DNA of 64,000 nucleotides from Herbidospora solisilvae (GCF_009901565.1 NZ_WXEW01000006.1:310001-374000); one strand, 5' to 3'; positions 40,640 to 50,481 are shown, counted from the first letter of the stretch. The notes: generated by a model not told the origin, from the letters alone. A program made the numbers and translations.

Positions 40640-42120
40640 TGTACGCCGCCGAACTCGTCGGAGTGACGAAGCGGTTCGGCCCCGTTCTCGCCAACGACGG
40701 CATCGACCTGGCGGTCGCCAGGGGCGAGGTGCACGCCGTGGTCGGGGAGAACGGGGCCGGCAAGTCGACTCTGATGTCGATCCTGTACGGCCTGCACCGC
40801 CCCGACGCCGGGGAGGTCCGCCGCGACGGCCACCGGGTCGTCCTGCGCTCCCCCACCGACGCCATCCGCCACGGCCTCGGCATGGTCCACCAGCGGTTCC
40901 GCCTGTTCCCCGGCCTGACCGTGGCCGAGAACATCGTGATCGGCGCCGAACCGGTCAGGAAGGGCCGCCTCGACCGCGCCGCCGCGAACGAGGCGGTGGC
41001 CGCCCTCTCCGAGCGCTACGGCCTGCGCGCCGACCCGTCGGCCCTGGTCGGCGGCCTGCCGGTGGGGGTGCGCCAGCGGGTGGAGATCCTGCGTGCCCTC
41101 TACCGCCACGCCGAGGTGCTCATCCTCGACGAGCCGACCGCCGTGCTGACCCCCGGCGAGACCGAGCGCCTCTTCGAGGTGCTCCGCACGGTCGCCGCCA
41201 CCGGCGTCTCGATCCTGCTCGTCACCCACAAGCTGTCGGAGGTCCTGGCCGTCGGCGACCGGGTGACCGTGCTCCGCCAGGGCCGGGTGACCGGCCGGTT
41301 CACCACGTCGGAGACCGACGCCGACGAGCTGGTCAACGCGATGATCGGCCGCTCGCTCACCCCGCCCGTCCGGCGCCGCGCCCACGCTCCGGCGGGCGAT
41401 CCGCTCCTGGAGGTGCGCGACCTGACGGTCCGCGACGCCGACGGCGTGGCCCGCCTGTCGGAGGTCTCCTTCACGGTGCGCCCCGGCGAGATCGTCGGCC
41501 TCGCGGGCGTGGCGGGCAGCGGCCAGCGCGAACTCATCGACTCGGTGACCGGCCTGCGCGGGGCCGTACCGGAAGTGCTCCTGACCGGCACCCCGGTCAA
41601 GGCGGGCCGGGACCCGCGTGTGGCCTACGTGCCGGAGGACCGCCACGGCCGGGCCACCGCACCTGCCATGTCGGTGGCCGAGAACGTCCTGATGGGCGCG
41701 CAGCGCGACCTGGCCTCCCGGTGGGCCCTGCCCCGCGCGAAGGTCCGGGCCCGCGCCCGCGACCTGGTCGACCGCTTCTCCATCAGCGCCGCGTCGGTCG
41801 ACGTCCCGATCGGCGCGTTGTCGGGCGGCAACGCCCAGAAGGCCGTGCTGGCCCGCGAGCTCACCCGCCCGTCGACCGTAGTAGTGGCCGAAGAGCCGAC
41901 CCAGGGGGTGGACGTGGGCGTGCGCGAACGCGTGCACGACCTGCTGCGCGCCGCCCGCGACGAGGGCGCCGCCGTCCTCCTCCAGTCGAGCGAGCTCTCG
42001 GAGCTCCGCGACCTCGCCGACCGCATCCTGGTCCTGTACGAGGGCCGCGTCGTCGCCGAGTTCCCCGGCGACGCCACCGAGAAGGAACTCGGCCGCGCCA
42101 TGACCGGAGCGACCGGATGA
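40639..42120 (+). CDS. ABC importer ATPase with two nucleotide-binding domains (nucleoside type)
   Basis: A 493-residue RbsA/YufO-type ATPase. The first domain has GENGAGKST, the VGGLPVGVRQRVEIL signature and LDEPTAVLTP. The second has GVAGSGQRE, LSGGNAQKAVLAREL and EEPTQGVDVG. It powers the two permeases downstream. Since the Rbs-type permease/binding protein at 48419-50481 lacks an ATPase, this one might serve both; that is inference. Confidence 0.9.
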   Translation: MYAAELVGVTKRFGPVLANDGIDLAVARGEVHAVVGENGAGKSTLMSILYGLHRPDAGEVRRDGHRVVLRSPTDAIRHGLGMVHQRFRLFPGLTVAENIVIGAEPVRKGRLDRAAANEAVAALSERYGLRADPSALVGGLPVGVRQRVEILRALYRHAEVLILDEPTAVLTPGETERLFEVLRTVAATGVSILLVTHKLSEVLAVGDRVTVLRQGRVTGRFTTSETDADELVNAMIGRSLTPPVRRRAHAPAGDPLLEVRDLTVRDADGVARLSEVSFTVRPGEIVGLAGVAGSGQRELIDSVTGLRGAVPEVLLTGTPVKAGRDPRVAYVPEDRHGRATAPAMSVAENVLMGAQRDLASRWALPRAKVRARARDLVDRFSISAASVDVPIGALSGGNAQKAVLARELTRPSTVVVAEEPTQGVDVGVRERVHDLLRAARDEGAAVLLQSSELSELRDLADRILVLYEGRVVAEFPGDATEKELGRAMTGATG

Positions 42121-42160
42121 CGCCCCACGCGAGGTCCGCACCTCGGAGCGGAGGGTTCGC

Positions 42161-43192
42161 GTGAGCGCGCCCGCCGTCGCCCACCGCGTGGTGGCCTCCG
42201 CGCCCGTCGTGGCGGTGGCCGGGGCGCTTCTGCTGACCACCCTCGTCATGCTGGTGGTCGGCGTCGATCCCGCACTGGCCTATCCGGCGCTGGTCAGAGG
42301 GGCCGTTCTCGACGGGAACCTCGAATACACCGTCGCCGCGTTCGTGCCCACGCTCGGCATGGCGCTCGCGTTCGCCCTCCCGCTCCGGGCGGGCGAGTTC
42401 AACCTCGGCGGCGACGGTCAGCTCGCCGCAGGCGGGGTCACCGCCGCGGCGGTCGCCCTGCTGGTGCCGCTGCCACCGGGAGCGGCCGTGGTGTTGCCCT
42501 TGATCGCAGGCGCGGTCGCGGGTGGGCTGGTGGCCGTGGTCGCCGCGCCGCTCAGCACGCGCCTCGGCATCCCCGCCATCGTCAGCACCCTGCTCATCAG
42601 CGCCCCGGCCGTCTCGCTGGCCTCCTACCTGGTGCGGTTCCCGCTGGCCGAACCGAACACCGGCATCGCGCAGACCCCGCCCCTGCCGGACGCGGCCCAC
42701 CTGCCCGCCCTCGGCGGCAGCGGCTACCTGACGATCGGCCTGCCGCTGATCGCCGCGCTCACCGCCCTGTGGTTGTACGCCGACGGCCGGACCGTCCTCG
42801 GCTACGAGATCCGGGCCACCGGCCAGAACCGGGAGTTCGCCCGCTACGGCGGCGTCAGGGTCGGCCGGGTGGCCGCGCTCGCACTGGCGGGCGGGGGCGC
42901 GTTCGCGGGGCTCTCGGGCGCGCTGATCGTGCTGGGGCCGCCGCACCGGTTCGTCGACGGCGCGCTGACCGCGCCCGGCTACACCTTCACCGCCGTCGCG
43001 GCGGTGCTGCTGGCGAGCGCGCGCCCGGTCGTGGTGCCGCTCACCGTGGCGCTGCTGACGTTCCTCCAGGTCGGCGGCCAGGGCATGGAACGGGAGGCCG
43101 GGGTGCCGAGCCAGCTCACCCAGATCGTGCAGGGGCTGATCATCGTGATCGTGGCGGTGCTCGCGACCCTGCGGGCGAGGAGGCCGCGGTGA
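42161..43192 (+). CDS. Nucleoside ABC importer permease 1
   Basis: A 343-residue permease of the YufP type with about 9-10 spans. The motif GEFNLGGDGQLAAGG and the later EIRATGQNREFARYGGVRVGR are characteristic. GTG start with CGGAGGG (42149-42155). Its stop overlaps the next permease start (GTGA, 43189-43192). Confidence 0.88.
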   Translation: MSAPAVAHRVVASAPVVAVAGALLLTTLVMLVVGVDPALAYPALVRGAVLDGNLEYTVAAFVPTLGMALAFALPLRAGEFNLGGDGQLAAGGVTAAAVALLVPLPPGAAVVLPLIAGAVAGGLVAVVAAPLSTRLGIPAIVSTLLISAPAVSLASYLVRFPLAEPNTGIAQTPPLPDAAHLPALGGSGYLTIGLPLIAALTALWLYADGRTVLGYEIRATGQNREFARYGGVRVGRVAALALAGGGAFAGLSGALIVLGPPHRFVDGALTAPGYTFTAVAAVLLASARPVVVPLTVALLTFLQVGGQGMEREAGVPSQLTQIVQGLIIVIVAVLATLRARRPR

Positions 43193-44082
43193 ACGTCTTC
43201 GAGTGGTCGTTCCTGGCCGGAGTGCTCACCGCCACCGCGCCGGTGCTGCTGGCCGCGCTCGGCGGGCTGCTCTGCCAGGTCGCGGGCGTGTTCAACATCG
43301 CGCTCGAAGGCCAGTTGTTGTGGGGCGCGTTCGTCGCCGTCGTGGTCAGCGACCTGACCGGCAGCGCGTGGACGGGCGTCGCGGGCGCGGTCGCCGCGAC
43401 CGTGGTGTTCTCGGCGCTGCTGTCGGGGCCTGCGGTGGCGTTGCGGGCCGACCCGATCGTGGTCGCCGTCGGGCTCAACCTGCTCGCCCTCGGGCTGACC
43501 GCGTTCCTGATGCGGCAGATCTTCGGCAGCGGCGGCACCTACAGCTCCCCCGAGCTGGCCGGCCTGCCCGACCTGGGCGAACTGGGCCTCGACGTCCCGG
43601 TGCTGAGAGAGCAGTCGCCGCTCGTGCCGGTCGCGCTGCTGCTGGTCGCCGTGCTGGCCTTCTGGCTGACCCGGACCAGGTCGGGCCTGCGGCTGCGGGC
43701 CGTCGGCCAGCACCTCGACGCCGCCCAGGCCGTCGGCCTGCGCGTCTCGGGTTACCAGCACGGCGTGACGCTGGTCGCGGGCGCGTTGTGCGGGCTCGCG
43801 GGGGCGCAGCTCTCGCTCGGCAACGTGACGCTGTTCAGCGAGGGCATGAGCGCCGGTCGCGGCTGGATCGCCGTGGTGGCGGTCATGCTCAGCGGCGTCT
43901 ACCCCGGGCGGCTGCTGCTGGCCTGCCTGCTGTTCGGCGTCGCCGAGGCGTTCGGGTTCCGGCTCCAGGGCGCGGGCCTGCCGCAGCAGGCGGCCGACGC
44001 CGCCCCCTATGTGATCACGCTGGCCGCGCTGGTGCTCGCCGCCGTGGCGCGGCGGCGGAGGAGGTCGTATGAACACGCCTGA
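43189..44082 (+). CDS. Nucleoside ABC importer permease 2
   Basis: A 297-residue permease of the YufQ type. It has GVFNIALEGQLLWGAF, the RSGLRLRAVGQHLDAAQAVG segment and SAGRGWIAVVAVMLSG. Coupled to permease 1 (GTGA) and overlapping the mtnA-like gene by 14 bases. Confidence 0.88.
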   Translation: MNVFEWSFLAGVLTATAPVLLAALGGLLCQVAGVFNIALEGQLLWGAFVAVVVSDLTGSAWTGVAGAVAATVVFSALLSGPAVALRADPIVVAVGLNLLALGLTAFLMRQIFGSGGTYSSPELAGLPDLGELGLDVPVLREQSPLVPVALLLVAVLAFWLTRTRSGLRLRAVGQHLDAAQAVGLRVSGYQHGVTLVAGALCGLAGAQLSLGNVTLFSEGMSAGRGWIAVVAVMLSGVYPGRLLLACLLFGVAEAFGFRLQGAGLPQQAADAAPYVITLAALVLAAVARRRRRSYEHA

Positions 44083-45058
44083 ACTGGCGAACTCGGTCCG
44101 GCTGAGCGGCGACGCGGTGGAGATCCTCGACCGGCGCGTCTACCCGTTCGAGCGGAGGTGGGTGCGCTGCACGACCAGCGACGAGGTCGCCCAGGCGATC
44201 AGGGACATGGTCACGCAGAGCTCCGGGCCGCTGTTCGCGACCACGGCCGCGATGGTGCTGGCCGCCCGTGCCGTCCGGCACCGGCCCCGCGACCTGGCCC
44301 TGAAGGAACTCCGGGCGGCCGGTGACCGGCTCGTCGCCACCCGCCCCACCAACAACCACATCCGCGACGCCGTCGCCGCGATCCTCGCCGACGTGCACGA
44401 GGGAGACCTGGCCGGGCAGGTCGAGGCGGCGGCCGCCGCCCACGACCAGGCCTACCGCGACCGGTCGGCCGCCCTGGGCCGGCACGCCGCCGGCCTGCTG
44501 CCCGACGGCTCGACGGTGCTCACCCACTGCTGGGCCGACTACTACCTGATCGCGACCGTCCAGGCCGCCCAGGAGCAGGGCAAGTACCTGGAGTTCGTCT
44601 GCACCGAGACGCGCCCCTACCTCCAGGGCGCGCGGCTGACCGCGGCGACCCTGGTCGAGATGGGCTACGAGCCCACGTTGATCACCGACGGCATGGTGGC
44701 CGCCGCCCTGGCCAACGGCGTCGCCGACGTCGCCCTGGTCGCGGCCGACCGCGTCACCCTCGACGGCCACGTGATCAACAAGGTCGGCACGCTGGGCGTC
44801 GCCCTGGCCGCGAACCGGTTCGGCCGGCCCTTCCACGCGCTGGTCCAGCGCCCCGACCCGCAGGCCCCCACCCCGGCCGACGTGGTGATCGAGCACCGCG
44901 ACCCCGACGAGGTGCTGCACGTCCTCGGCGTGCGGACCGCCGCCCACGGCGTCACCGGCCACTACCCGGCCTTCGACACGACACCACCTGACCTGGTCAC
45001 CCGGATCGTCACCGAGAAGGGCGCCTTCCGCCCGGAGAATGTGAGACAAGCACTATGA
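44069..45058 (+). CDS. MtnA-like isomerase (eIF2B-alpha/methylthioribose-1-P isomerase family)
   Basis: A 329-residue member of the eIF2B-like superfamily. It has the TETRPYLQGARLTAATL segment, LITDGMVAAAL, and AADRVTLDGHVINKVGTLG (catalytic Asp), with Cys in THCWADYY where MtnA has its catalytic Cys. The MtnA N-terminal RGxRAP loop is not clear, so it could be ribose-1,5-bisphosphate isomerase-like. Because mtnC, mtnB, mtnD and mtnK surround it, conversion of methylthioribose-1-P to methylthioribulose-1-P is the likely job. Confidence 0.8.
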   Translation: MNTPELANSVRLSGDAVEILDRRVYPFERRWVRCTTSDEVAQAIRDMVTQSSGPLFATTAAMVLAARAVRHRPRDLALKELRAAGDRLVATRPTNNHIRDAVAAILADVHEGDLAGQVEAAAAAHDQAYRDRSAALGRHAAGLLPDGSTVLTHCWADYYLIATVQAAQEQGKYLEFVCTETRPYLQGARLTAATLVEMGYEPTLITDGMVAAALANGVADVALVAADRVTLDGHVINKVGTLGVALAANRFGRPFHALVQRPDPQAPTPADVVIEHRDPDEVLHVLGVRTAAHGVTGHYPAFDTTPPDLVTRIVTEKGAFRPENVRQAL

Positions 45059-46005
45059 CCAGGCGCATCGTCGTCGACACCGACACGGGCATCGACGACG
45101 CCCACACCCTGCTCTACCTGGCGGGCCGACCCGACGCCGAGATCGTGGCGGTCACCTCGGTGTTCGGCAACTGCGTCGAGCCCGACGCCGCCCGCAACAT
45201 CGCCTACGTCAACCGCCTGCTCGGCCTCGACGTGCCGATCGCCCGGGGCGCGGCCGAGCCGCTCACCGGCACCGCCCACATCGCCGGATACGTGCACGGC
45301 AAGGACGGCCTCGGCGACGTCGGCTACGACCGCCCGCTGCCCGAGACCAGCGGGGAGAGCGCCGCCGAACTGCTGGTCCGCCTGGGCCGCGAGCAGCCGG
45401 GCGAGCTCGACCTGCTGGCCCTCGGGCCGCTGACCAACCTCGGCCAGGCGCTGCGCCTCGACCCGGAGCTGTTCACCCGCTACCGCTCGGTCGTGCTGAT
45501 GGGCGGGTCGGGCCCGTACGCGCCGCCCGGCACCCTGCTGATGGTGGACGCGAACATCAACAACGACCCGGAGGCGGCCCGCGCGGTCTTCTCCGCCCCG
45601 CGCAACGAACTGGTCATGGTCGGCGTGAACGTCACCGCCACCACGATCCTCGACGAGGTCGCCATCAACGCCCTGCGGGCCGCCGGCACCCCGGTCGCCC
45701 GGTTCGCGACCGAGATCCTCGACGCCTACCTGGACTTCTACCAGAACGAGTGGGGCCGGCGGATCATCCCGCTGCACGACCCCCTGGCCGCCGGGATCCT
45801 GCTCGACCCCACGTTCGCGACCGCGTCGGCCGACGGGCCGGTTAACGTACGGACCGACGGTTTCCTGGCCAGGGCCAGGCTGATGCGGACCCACGACGGC
45901 CTGCCGCCGGCCTTCCCCTACCAGCCCGCCCCGCCCACCAGGGTGGTCACCGAGGTGGACGCGGCCCGCTTCGTCGCCGACTTCGTGGAGGTTCTGACCC
46001 GATGA
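45055..46005 (+). CDS. Nucleoside hydrolase (IUNH family), possible MTA hydrolase
   Basis: A 316-residue nucleoside hydrolase. It has the calcium-binding DTDTGIDDAHT at 8-18, VLMGGSGPYAPPGT and VDANINNDPEAARAVF. The family releases the base from ribonucleosides. No classical MTA nucleosidase or phosphorylase is seen in the window, so this enzyme may liberate methylthioribose from MTA for MtnK. Coupled by ATGA overlaps with both neighbours in the operon. Confidence 0.87.
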   Translation: MTRRIVVDTDTGIDDAHTLLYLAGRPDAEIVAVTSVFGNCVEPDAARNIAYVNRLLGLDVPIARGAAEPLTGTAHIAGYVHGKDGLGDVGYDRPLPETSGESAAELLVRLGREQPGELDLLALGPLTNLGQALRLDPELFTRYRSVVLMGGSGPYAPPGTLLMVDANINNDPEAARAVFSAPRNELVMVGVNVTATTILDEVAINALRAAGTPVARFATEILDAYLDFYQNEWGRRIIPLHDPLAAGILLDPTFATASADGPVNVRTDGFLARARLMRTHDGLPPAFPYQPAPPTRVVTEVDAARFVADFVEVLTR

Positions 46006-46661
46006 GCTGGATCGTGCTGGACATCGAAGGCACCACGAGCTCGACCGAGTCGGTGCACGTGGGCCTCTACTCCTACGCCCGCTCGCGCCTCGGCCCGTGG
46101 ATCGACGCCCACCGCGACGACCCCGAGGTCGCCCAGGCGGTGCGGGAGACCGGCGGCGCGACCACCGAGGAGACCGTCGCCGTCCTGCACGGCTGGATGG
46201 ACGGCGACGTCAAGGCGACCCCGCTGAAGACCCTCCAGGGCCAGATCTGGGCGGCCGGGTTCGCGAGTGGCGACCTGACCTCCCACTTCTTCCCCGACGT
46301 CGCGCCCGCGCTGCGCCGGTGGCACGCCCGGGGCAGGCGCCTGGCCGTCTTCTCCTCGGGCGCGGTCTCCAGCCAGCGGCCGTGGTTCCGGCACAGCCCC
46401 GACGGCGACCTGTCGGTGCTGATCGAGCACCACTTCGACACGGTCAACGCGGGCCCCAAACGTGAGAGCGCCTCCTACGAGCGCATCGCCGCCACGCTGG
46501 AGACCGACGACCTGCTGTTCCTGTCGGACGTACCGGCGGAACTCGACGCCGCGGCGGCGGCCGGATGGCAGGCGATCGGGTTGCGGCGGCCCGGCGAGCC
46601 GAGCGAGCGCGCCGACTTCGGCGCCCATCGCGTGGTCACGAGTTTCGAGGAGATCGCATGA
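46002..46661 (+). CDS. mtnC: Acireductone synthase (2,3-diketo-5-methylthiopentyl-1-phosphate enolase-phosphatase)
   Basis: A 219-residue HAD-family enolase-phosphatase E1. It has the nucleophile motif VLDIEGTTS, an FSSGAVSSQ segment (motif II), a Lys in NAGPKRESASY, and FLSDVPAELDAA (acidic motif). It converts diketo-methylthiopentyl phosphate to acireductone in methionine salvage. The stop overlaps mtnB (ATGA, 46658-46661). Confidence 0.9.
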   Translation: MSWIVLDIEGTTSSTESVHVGLYSYARSRLGPWIDAHRDDPEVAQAVRETGGATTEETVAVLHGWMDGDVKATPLKTLQGQIWAAGFASGDLTSHFFPDVAPALRRWHARGRRLAVFSSGAVSSQRPWFRHSPDGDLSVLIEHHFDTVNAGPKRESASYERIAATLETDDLLFLSDVPAELDAAAAAGWQAIGLRRPGEPSERADFGAHRVVTSFEEIA

Positions 46662-47269
46662 ACAGGGAGGACGTGCTGGCCGCCGGGGGGCGGCTGGCCG
46701 TGGAGGCCGCCCGGTACACCGGGATCGGCTGGATGCGCGGCACCTCCGGCAACCTGTCGGAGGTGGTCTCCCGCGATCCGCTGCGGCTCGCGGTGACCGC
46801 GAGCGGCCTCGACAAGGGGGAACTCACCCCGTCTGACATCGCCGTGGTCGGCGAGCGCGGCGAACCGGTCGCGGTGGCGGGCGTCGAGCCGCTGACCCCG
46901 TCGGCCGAGGCGGGGCTGCACGCGCGGGTCGCGGCGGTGACCGGCGCCGACGCGATCGTGCACGTCCACGCGCTGAACGCCGTGGTGGCCGCCCATCACT
47001 GGCCGCAGGGCGTGGTCCTGAAGGACGTCGAGACCCTCAAGGGCATCGGCCGCCTGGCCCACGACGACGAGGTCGTCATCCCCGTCATCGAGAACAGCCA
47101 GGACATGGCCGAGCTCGGCGACCGGTTCGAGGCCGGGTACGACGCGGCGACCCCCGCCGTCATCGTCGCCGACCACGGCCTCTACACGTGGGCGCCCACC
47201 CTCCACCGGGCCCGGCACGTCACCGAGTGTGTGGAGTGGCTGCTGGCCTACCGGATCGCCATCCGCTAG
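46658..47269 (+). CDS. mtnB: Methylthioribulose-1-phosphate dehydratase
   Basis: A 203-residue class II aldolase/adducin-family enzyme. It has GTSGNLS, the VTASGLDKGELTPSDI segment and the metal ligands in HVHALNAV and the later DHGLYTW. The position between mtnC and mtnK assigns it to dehydration of methylthioribulose-1-P. It converges on mtnK with a shared CTAG stop (47266-47269). Confidence 0.9.
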   Translation: MNREDVLAAGGRLAVEAARYTGIGWMRGTSGNLSEVVSRDPLRLAVTASGLDKGELTPSDIAVVGERGEPVAVAGVEPLTPSAEAGLHARVAAVTGADAIVHVHALNAVVAAHHWPQGVVLKDVETLKGIGRLAHDDEVVIPVIENSQDMAELGDRFEAGYDAATPAVIVADHGLYTWAPTLHRARHVTECVEWLLAYRIAIR

Positions 47270-48432
47270 CTGAGCAGGTCGCCGACCCGGTCGAACAACT
47301 CCCGGCCGGGTTCGGCGGTCAGCAGGTGCCGCGCCGCCCGCAGCGACCGCCTGATCGCCACGGCCCGCTCCACCTCGGGCAGCGTCTCGATGTCGCTGAC
47401 CCGGGCGAACCCGATGACGCGCCGGGCCGCCTTGGCCGCCCCGAACACCGCGGCGTCCCTGCGCACGGTGGCCAGGTAGCCCTCCAGCACGCCGTCGCCG
47501 TAGATCCGCGGGTCGACCCGGTCGGGCCACAGGGCCCGGAACTCGGTCTCGAAGGCCGCCCAGGTCTCCTCGGCCAGCCCGAGCACCCAGCGGGCGTGCG
47601 CGTCGTCTCCCTGGACGAAGCCACGCGCCGCCGCGAGCACGTAGTTGCCCCACAGGGCGCCGAGGTCGAAGCCGACCGGCCCGTAGAAGGCGAACTCGAC
47701 GTCGAACGCCCGGGTCGACCCGGGTTTCACCAGCACCGAGCCGGTGTGCAGGTCGCCGTGGATCAGCGCCTCGGCGCGGGTCATGAACGCGAGCTTGGCC
47801 AGCCCGATCGCGGTCCGCACTTCGGGGTCGCCCACGTAGGCGGCCACGTCGGCCTTGGTGGCGGGCAGGATCTTGTTGTGCTCGTGCTCGATGTACGGCT
47901 CGGTGAAGACCAGGTCCTCGGTGATCTCGCACAACTCGGGGTTGACCGCGGCGGCCAGGGCGGCCTTGTGCCGATAGTTGCCCAGGCCGAAGACCGAGGT
48001 GCCGAAGGCGACCTTGGCGACGTACCGGCCGAGATCGGCGGCGACCCCGTCGGTGCGCACGCCCTCGTTGAGCAGCCCGCGCCAGACCCGGTGGTCCGAG
48101 AGGTCCTCCAGGGCGAGGACGTGCCGGTCGTGGTCGACGTCGAGCAGGGCGGGCACGAGACCGGGGGCTACCCGGCCGTGTTCGGCCAGGACGGCGGCCT
48201 CGATGCGGTTGCGGTCGGGGGTGATCGGCCAGGCCGGGTCGACCCGGACGTAGGGCATGGACTGCTTGAGCACCACGCCGGGGCCGCCCTCGACCTCCAC
48301 GGCGAACACGGTGTTCATGTTGCCGTCGCCGATCTCCCGTACCGAGACCGGGTTCGCGAACGCCGCCAGCGCGGGGCGGCTCGCGAGGTAGCCGGGCACG
48401 TTGTCGACGGTCAGCAGCTCATAGGCGCTCAA
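47266..48432 (-). CDS. mtnK: Methylthioribose kinase
   Basis: A 388-residue MtnK: REIGDGNMNTVFAV nucleotide loop, VVLKQSMPYVRV, the catalytic LIHGDLHTGSVLV and metal-binding FDVEFAFYGPVGFDLGA. It phosphorylates 5-methylthioribose at C1. Its start overlaps the permease stop by 14 bases, so it is co-transcribed with the Rbs-type binding protein and permease, pointing to methylthioribose as their cargo. Confidence 0.92.
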   Translation of the reverse strand: MSAYELLTVDNVPGYLASRPALAAFANPVSVREIGDGNMNTVFAVEVEGGPGVVLKQSMPYVRVDPAWPITPDRNRIEAAVLAEHGRVAPGLVPALLDVDHDRHVLALEDLSDHRVWRGLLNEGVRTDGVAADLGRYVAKVAFGTSVFGLGNYRHKAALAAAVNPELCEITEDLVFTEPYIEHEHNKILPATKADVAAYVGDPEVRTAIGLAKLAFMTRAEALIHGDLHTGSVLVKPGSTRAFDVEFAFYGPVGFDLGALWGNYVLAAARGFVQGDDAHARWVLGLAEETWAAFETEFRALWPDRVDPRIYGDGVLEGYLATVRRDAAVFGAAKAARRVIGFARVSDIETLPEVERAVAIRRSLRAARHLLTAEPGRELFDRVGDLLS

Positions 48433-49393
48433 CGGAACTCCTGAGGGTGTAGCTCACGACGAGGGCCCCCGCCAGCAGGGCGCCCTGGACGAAGGTCTGG
48501 GTGTAGTAGGGGGCGTTCAGCATGGTCATGCCGTTGATCACCACGCCGATGAAGACGGCGCCGACGACGGTGCCGACCGTGTTGGGCCGGTTGGCGCCCA
48601 GCACGGCGTAGCCGATCAGCGCCGCCGCCACCGACTGGAGCAGGTAGGGGTCGCCCGCGCCCACGTCGCCCCGGCCCAGACGGGCCGACAACATGATCCC
48701 GGCGATGGCCGCGCAGACCCCCGACACGGCGTAGGCGAGCGCCCGGTAGCGGGCCACCCGGATGCCGGCCAGGCGCGCGGCCTCGGCGTTGCCGCCGATG
48801 GCGTAGAGGGCGACGCCCCAGCGGGTGCGTTCGAGGAACAGGTAGACGACCACCGCGACCAGCGCGAACACGATGACCGGGACCGGCACCGAGCCGAGCT
48901 TGCCGGCCCCGATCCAGGCGAAGCCCTCGGTGTAGCGGCCGGGCGCGGGCGCGCCGTCGACGGTCATGCCGGGGGCCACAGACCTGCCGGAGGTGATGAT
49001 CAGGGCGAGGCCCTGGAACAGGAACATCGTGCCCAGCGTGGCCACCAGGTCGGGGATGCGCGCGACCACGGTGAGCAGCGCGTTCACCCCCGCGACCAGC
49101 AGCCCGGTGAGCAGCCCGGCGACGATCGCGGTGCCGCCGGTGAGGTTGAACCGGACCATGGTCAGCGCGGTCACCATGACGACCGCGCCGACCGCCGCGC
49201 CGGCCGACAGGTCGAAGCCGCCCGTGGTCATCGACACGGTCACCCCGAGCGCCACCACCCCGACGATCGCCACCGACTGCAGGATGATCAGCATGTTGGC
49301 GTACGAGGCGAAGGCGGGCCGGAGCACCGCGAAGACGACCAGCAGGGCGGCCAGGATGACGAGCAGGCCGTACCGGTAGAGCAGACGGGTCAC
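48419..49393 (-). CDS. Rbs-type ABC sugar permease (putative methylthioribose importer)
   Basis: A 324-residue RbsC-like permease with about 9 spans, including VSMTTGGFDLSAGAAVGAV and the TRWGVALYAIGGNAEAARLAGIRV loop. GTG start overlapping the binding-protein stop (GTGA, 49390-49393). No ATPase gene lies in this operon. Cargo is inferred from coupling to mtnK. Confidence 0.87.
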   Translation of the reverse strand: MTRLLYRYGLLVILAALLVVFAVLRPAFASYANMLIILQSVAIVGVVALGVTVSMTTGGFDLSAGAAVGAVVMVTALTMVRFNLTGGTAIVAGLLTGLLVAGVNALLTVVARIPDLVATLGTMFLFQGLALIITSGRSVAPGMTVDGAPAPGRYTEGFAWIGAGKLGSVPVPVIVFALVAVVVYLFLERTRWGVALYAIGGNAEAARLAGIRVARYRALAYAVSGVCAAIAGIMLSARLGRGDVGAGDPYLLQSVAAALIGYAVLGANRPNTVGTVVGAVFIGVVINGMTMLNAPYYTQTFVQGALLAGALVVSYTLRSSVERL

Positions 49394-50481
49394 TGAGCGG
49401 CCCAGGGCACCCGGGCGACGTCGGGCGTGGTCAGTTCGGGCACCGCGCCGGTGAGCTGCTCGATGTTGGCGATGCCGCCGTCGCGGAGCTGCTTCTGGGT
49501 GACCAGGGCGGGCGGGATCTTCAGCTCGGGGCCGACCGGCTCCCCGGCGACCAGCAGCGCGGCGGCCCGCACCGCGATGCGGCCGACGTTCGACGGGTCG
49601 GTCGTGGCGGTCGCCACCCACGGGCTGTTCGGCTCGGTCATGACGCCGATGTCGGCGGTGGAGATGTCCGCGCCGTAGATCTTGATCTGGTCCTGGAGGC
49701 CGAGCTCCTTGACCGCGATGGCGGCGCCCTTGGCGAACTCGTCGTACGGCGCGAAGATCGCCTTCACGCCCGGGTTGGCCTGGAGGGCGGCCTTGGCCTG
49801 GTCGGCGACGGCCGAGGCGGTCGAGTTGTTGACCACGCCGATCTGGGCGACCTCCTTGATGCCCGGGTTGTCCTTCTTGAACTGCGTCCACACCTCGTTG
49901 CGCCGGTCGAGGGGGGCGAAGCCGGAGACGTACACGTAGAGGACGTCGCCGGTCCCCCCGGTGTCGGCCTTCAGCGCGCCCAGCGCCAGCTCGGCGATCT
50001 GGTGGTCGTCCTGGGTCAGCGCGACGGCCTCGGGCGTGCCCGGGTCGACGTCGAAGGCGACCAGCGGGACGCCGGCGTCGGCGGCCTTCTTGATGGCGGG
50101 CTGGACGGTGTCGGCGAACCCGTGGTCGACGATGATCGCGTCGGCCTTCTGCTGGACGGCCTGCTCCAGGTTGAGCGCCTGCTTGTCGTTGTTGCCGTCG
50201 CCGCTGGAGACCTCCAGCGTGATCTTGAGGGCCTGCGCCTCGGCCTGCGCCCCCGCGAGCCACTGCTCGAAGTAGTCACCGGACGAGAGCTGGCGGATGA
50301 GAGCGACCCGGACTCCCCCGGCGGCGAACTTCGCCGGGACGGAGACGGCGGGCGAAGCGACCGGCGCCGCCGGAGCGGACGAGGGCGCGGAGGTGGTCGT
50401 GGTGGAGGTGCCCTGGGAGCATCCCGCGAGCGCCAGAACGCCCAGGAGGAGGGATGCGCCGAGAAGTCGTGCGTGAATCAC
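49390..50481 (-). CDS. Rbs-type sugar-binding lipoprotein
   Basis: A 363-residue periplasmic-binding-like protein. The lipoprotein signal is LLLGVLALAGCSQG (lipobox LAGC, Cys 21), then a Thr/Ser/Pro linker. The sugar-binding fold has VDHGFADTVQPAIKKAADAGVPLVAFDVD and IFAPYDEFAKGAAIAVKELG. GTG start. First gene of the minus-strand operon, divergent from mtnD over 83 bases. Confidence 0.88.
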   Translation of the reverse strand: MIHARLLGASLLLGVLALAGCSQGTSTTTTSAPSSAPAAPVASPAVSVPAKFAAGGVRVALIRQLSSGDYFEQWLAGAQAEAQALKITLEVSSGDGNNDKQALNLEQAVQQKADAIIVDHGFADTVQPAIKKAADAGVPLVAFDVDPGTPEAVALTQDDHQIAELALGALKADTGGTGDVLYVYVSGFAPLDRRNEVWTQFKKDNPGIKEVAQIGVVNNSTASAVADQAKAALQANPGVKAIFAPYDEFAKGAAIAVKELGLQDQIKIYGADISTADIGVMTEPNSPWVATATTDPSNVGRIAVRAAALLVAGEPVGPELKIPPALVTQKQLRDGGIANIEQLTGAVPELTTPDVARVPWAAQ

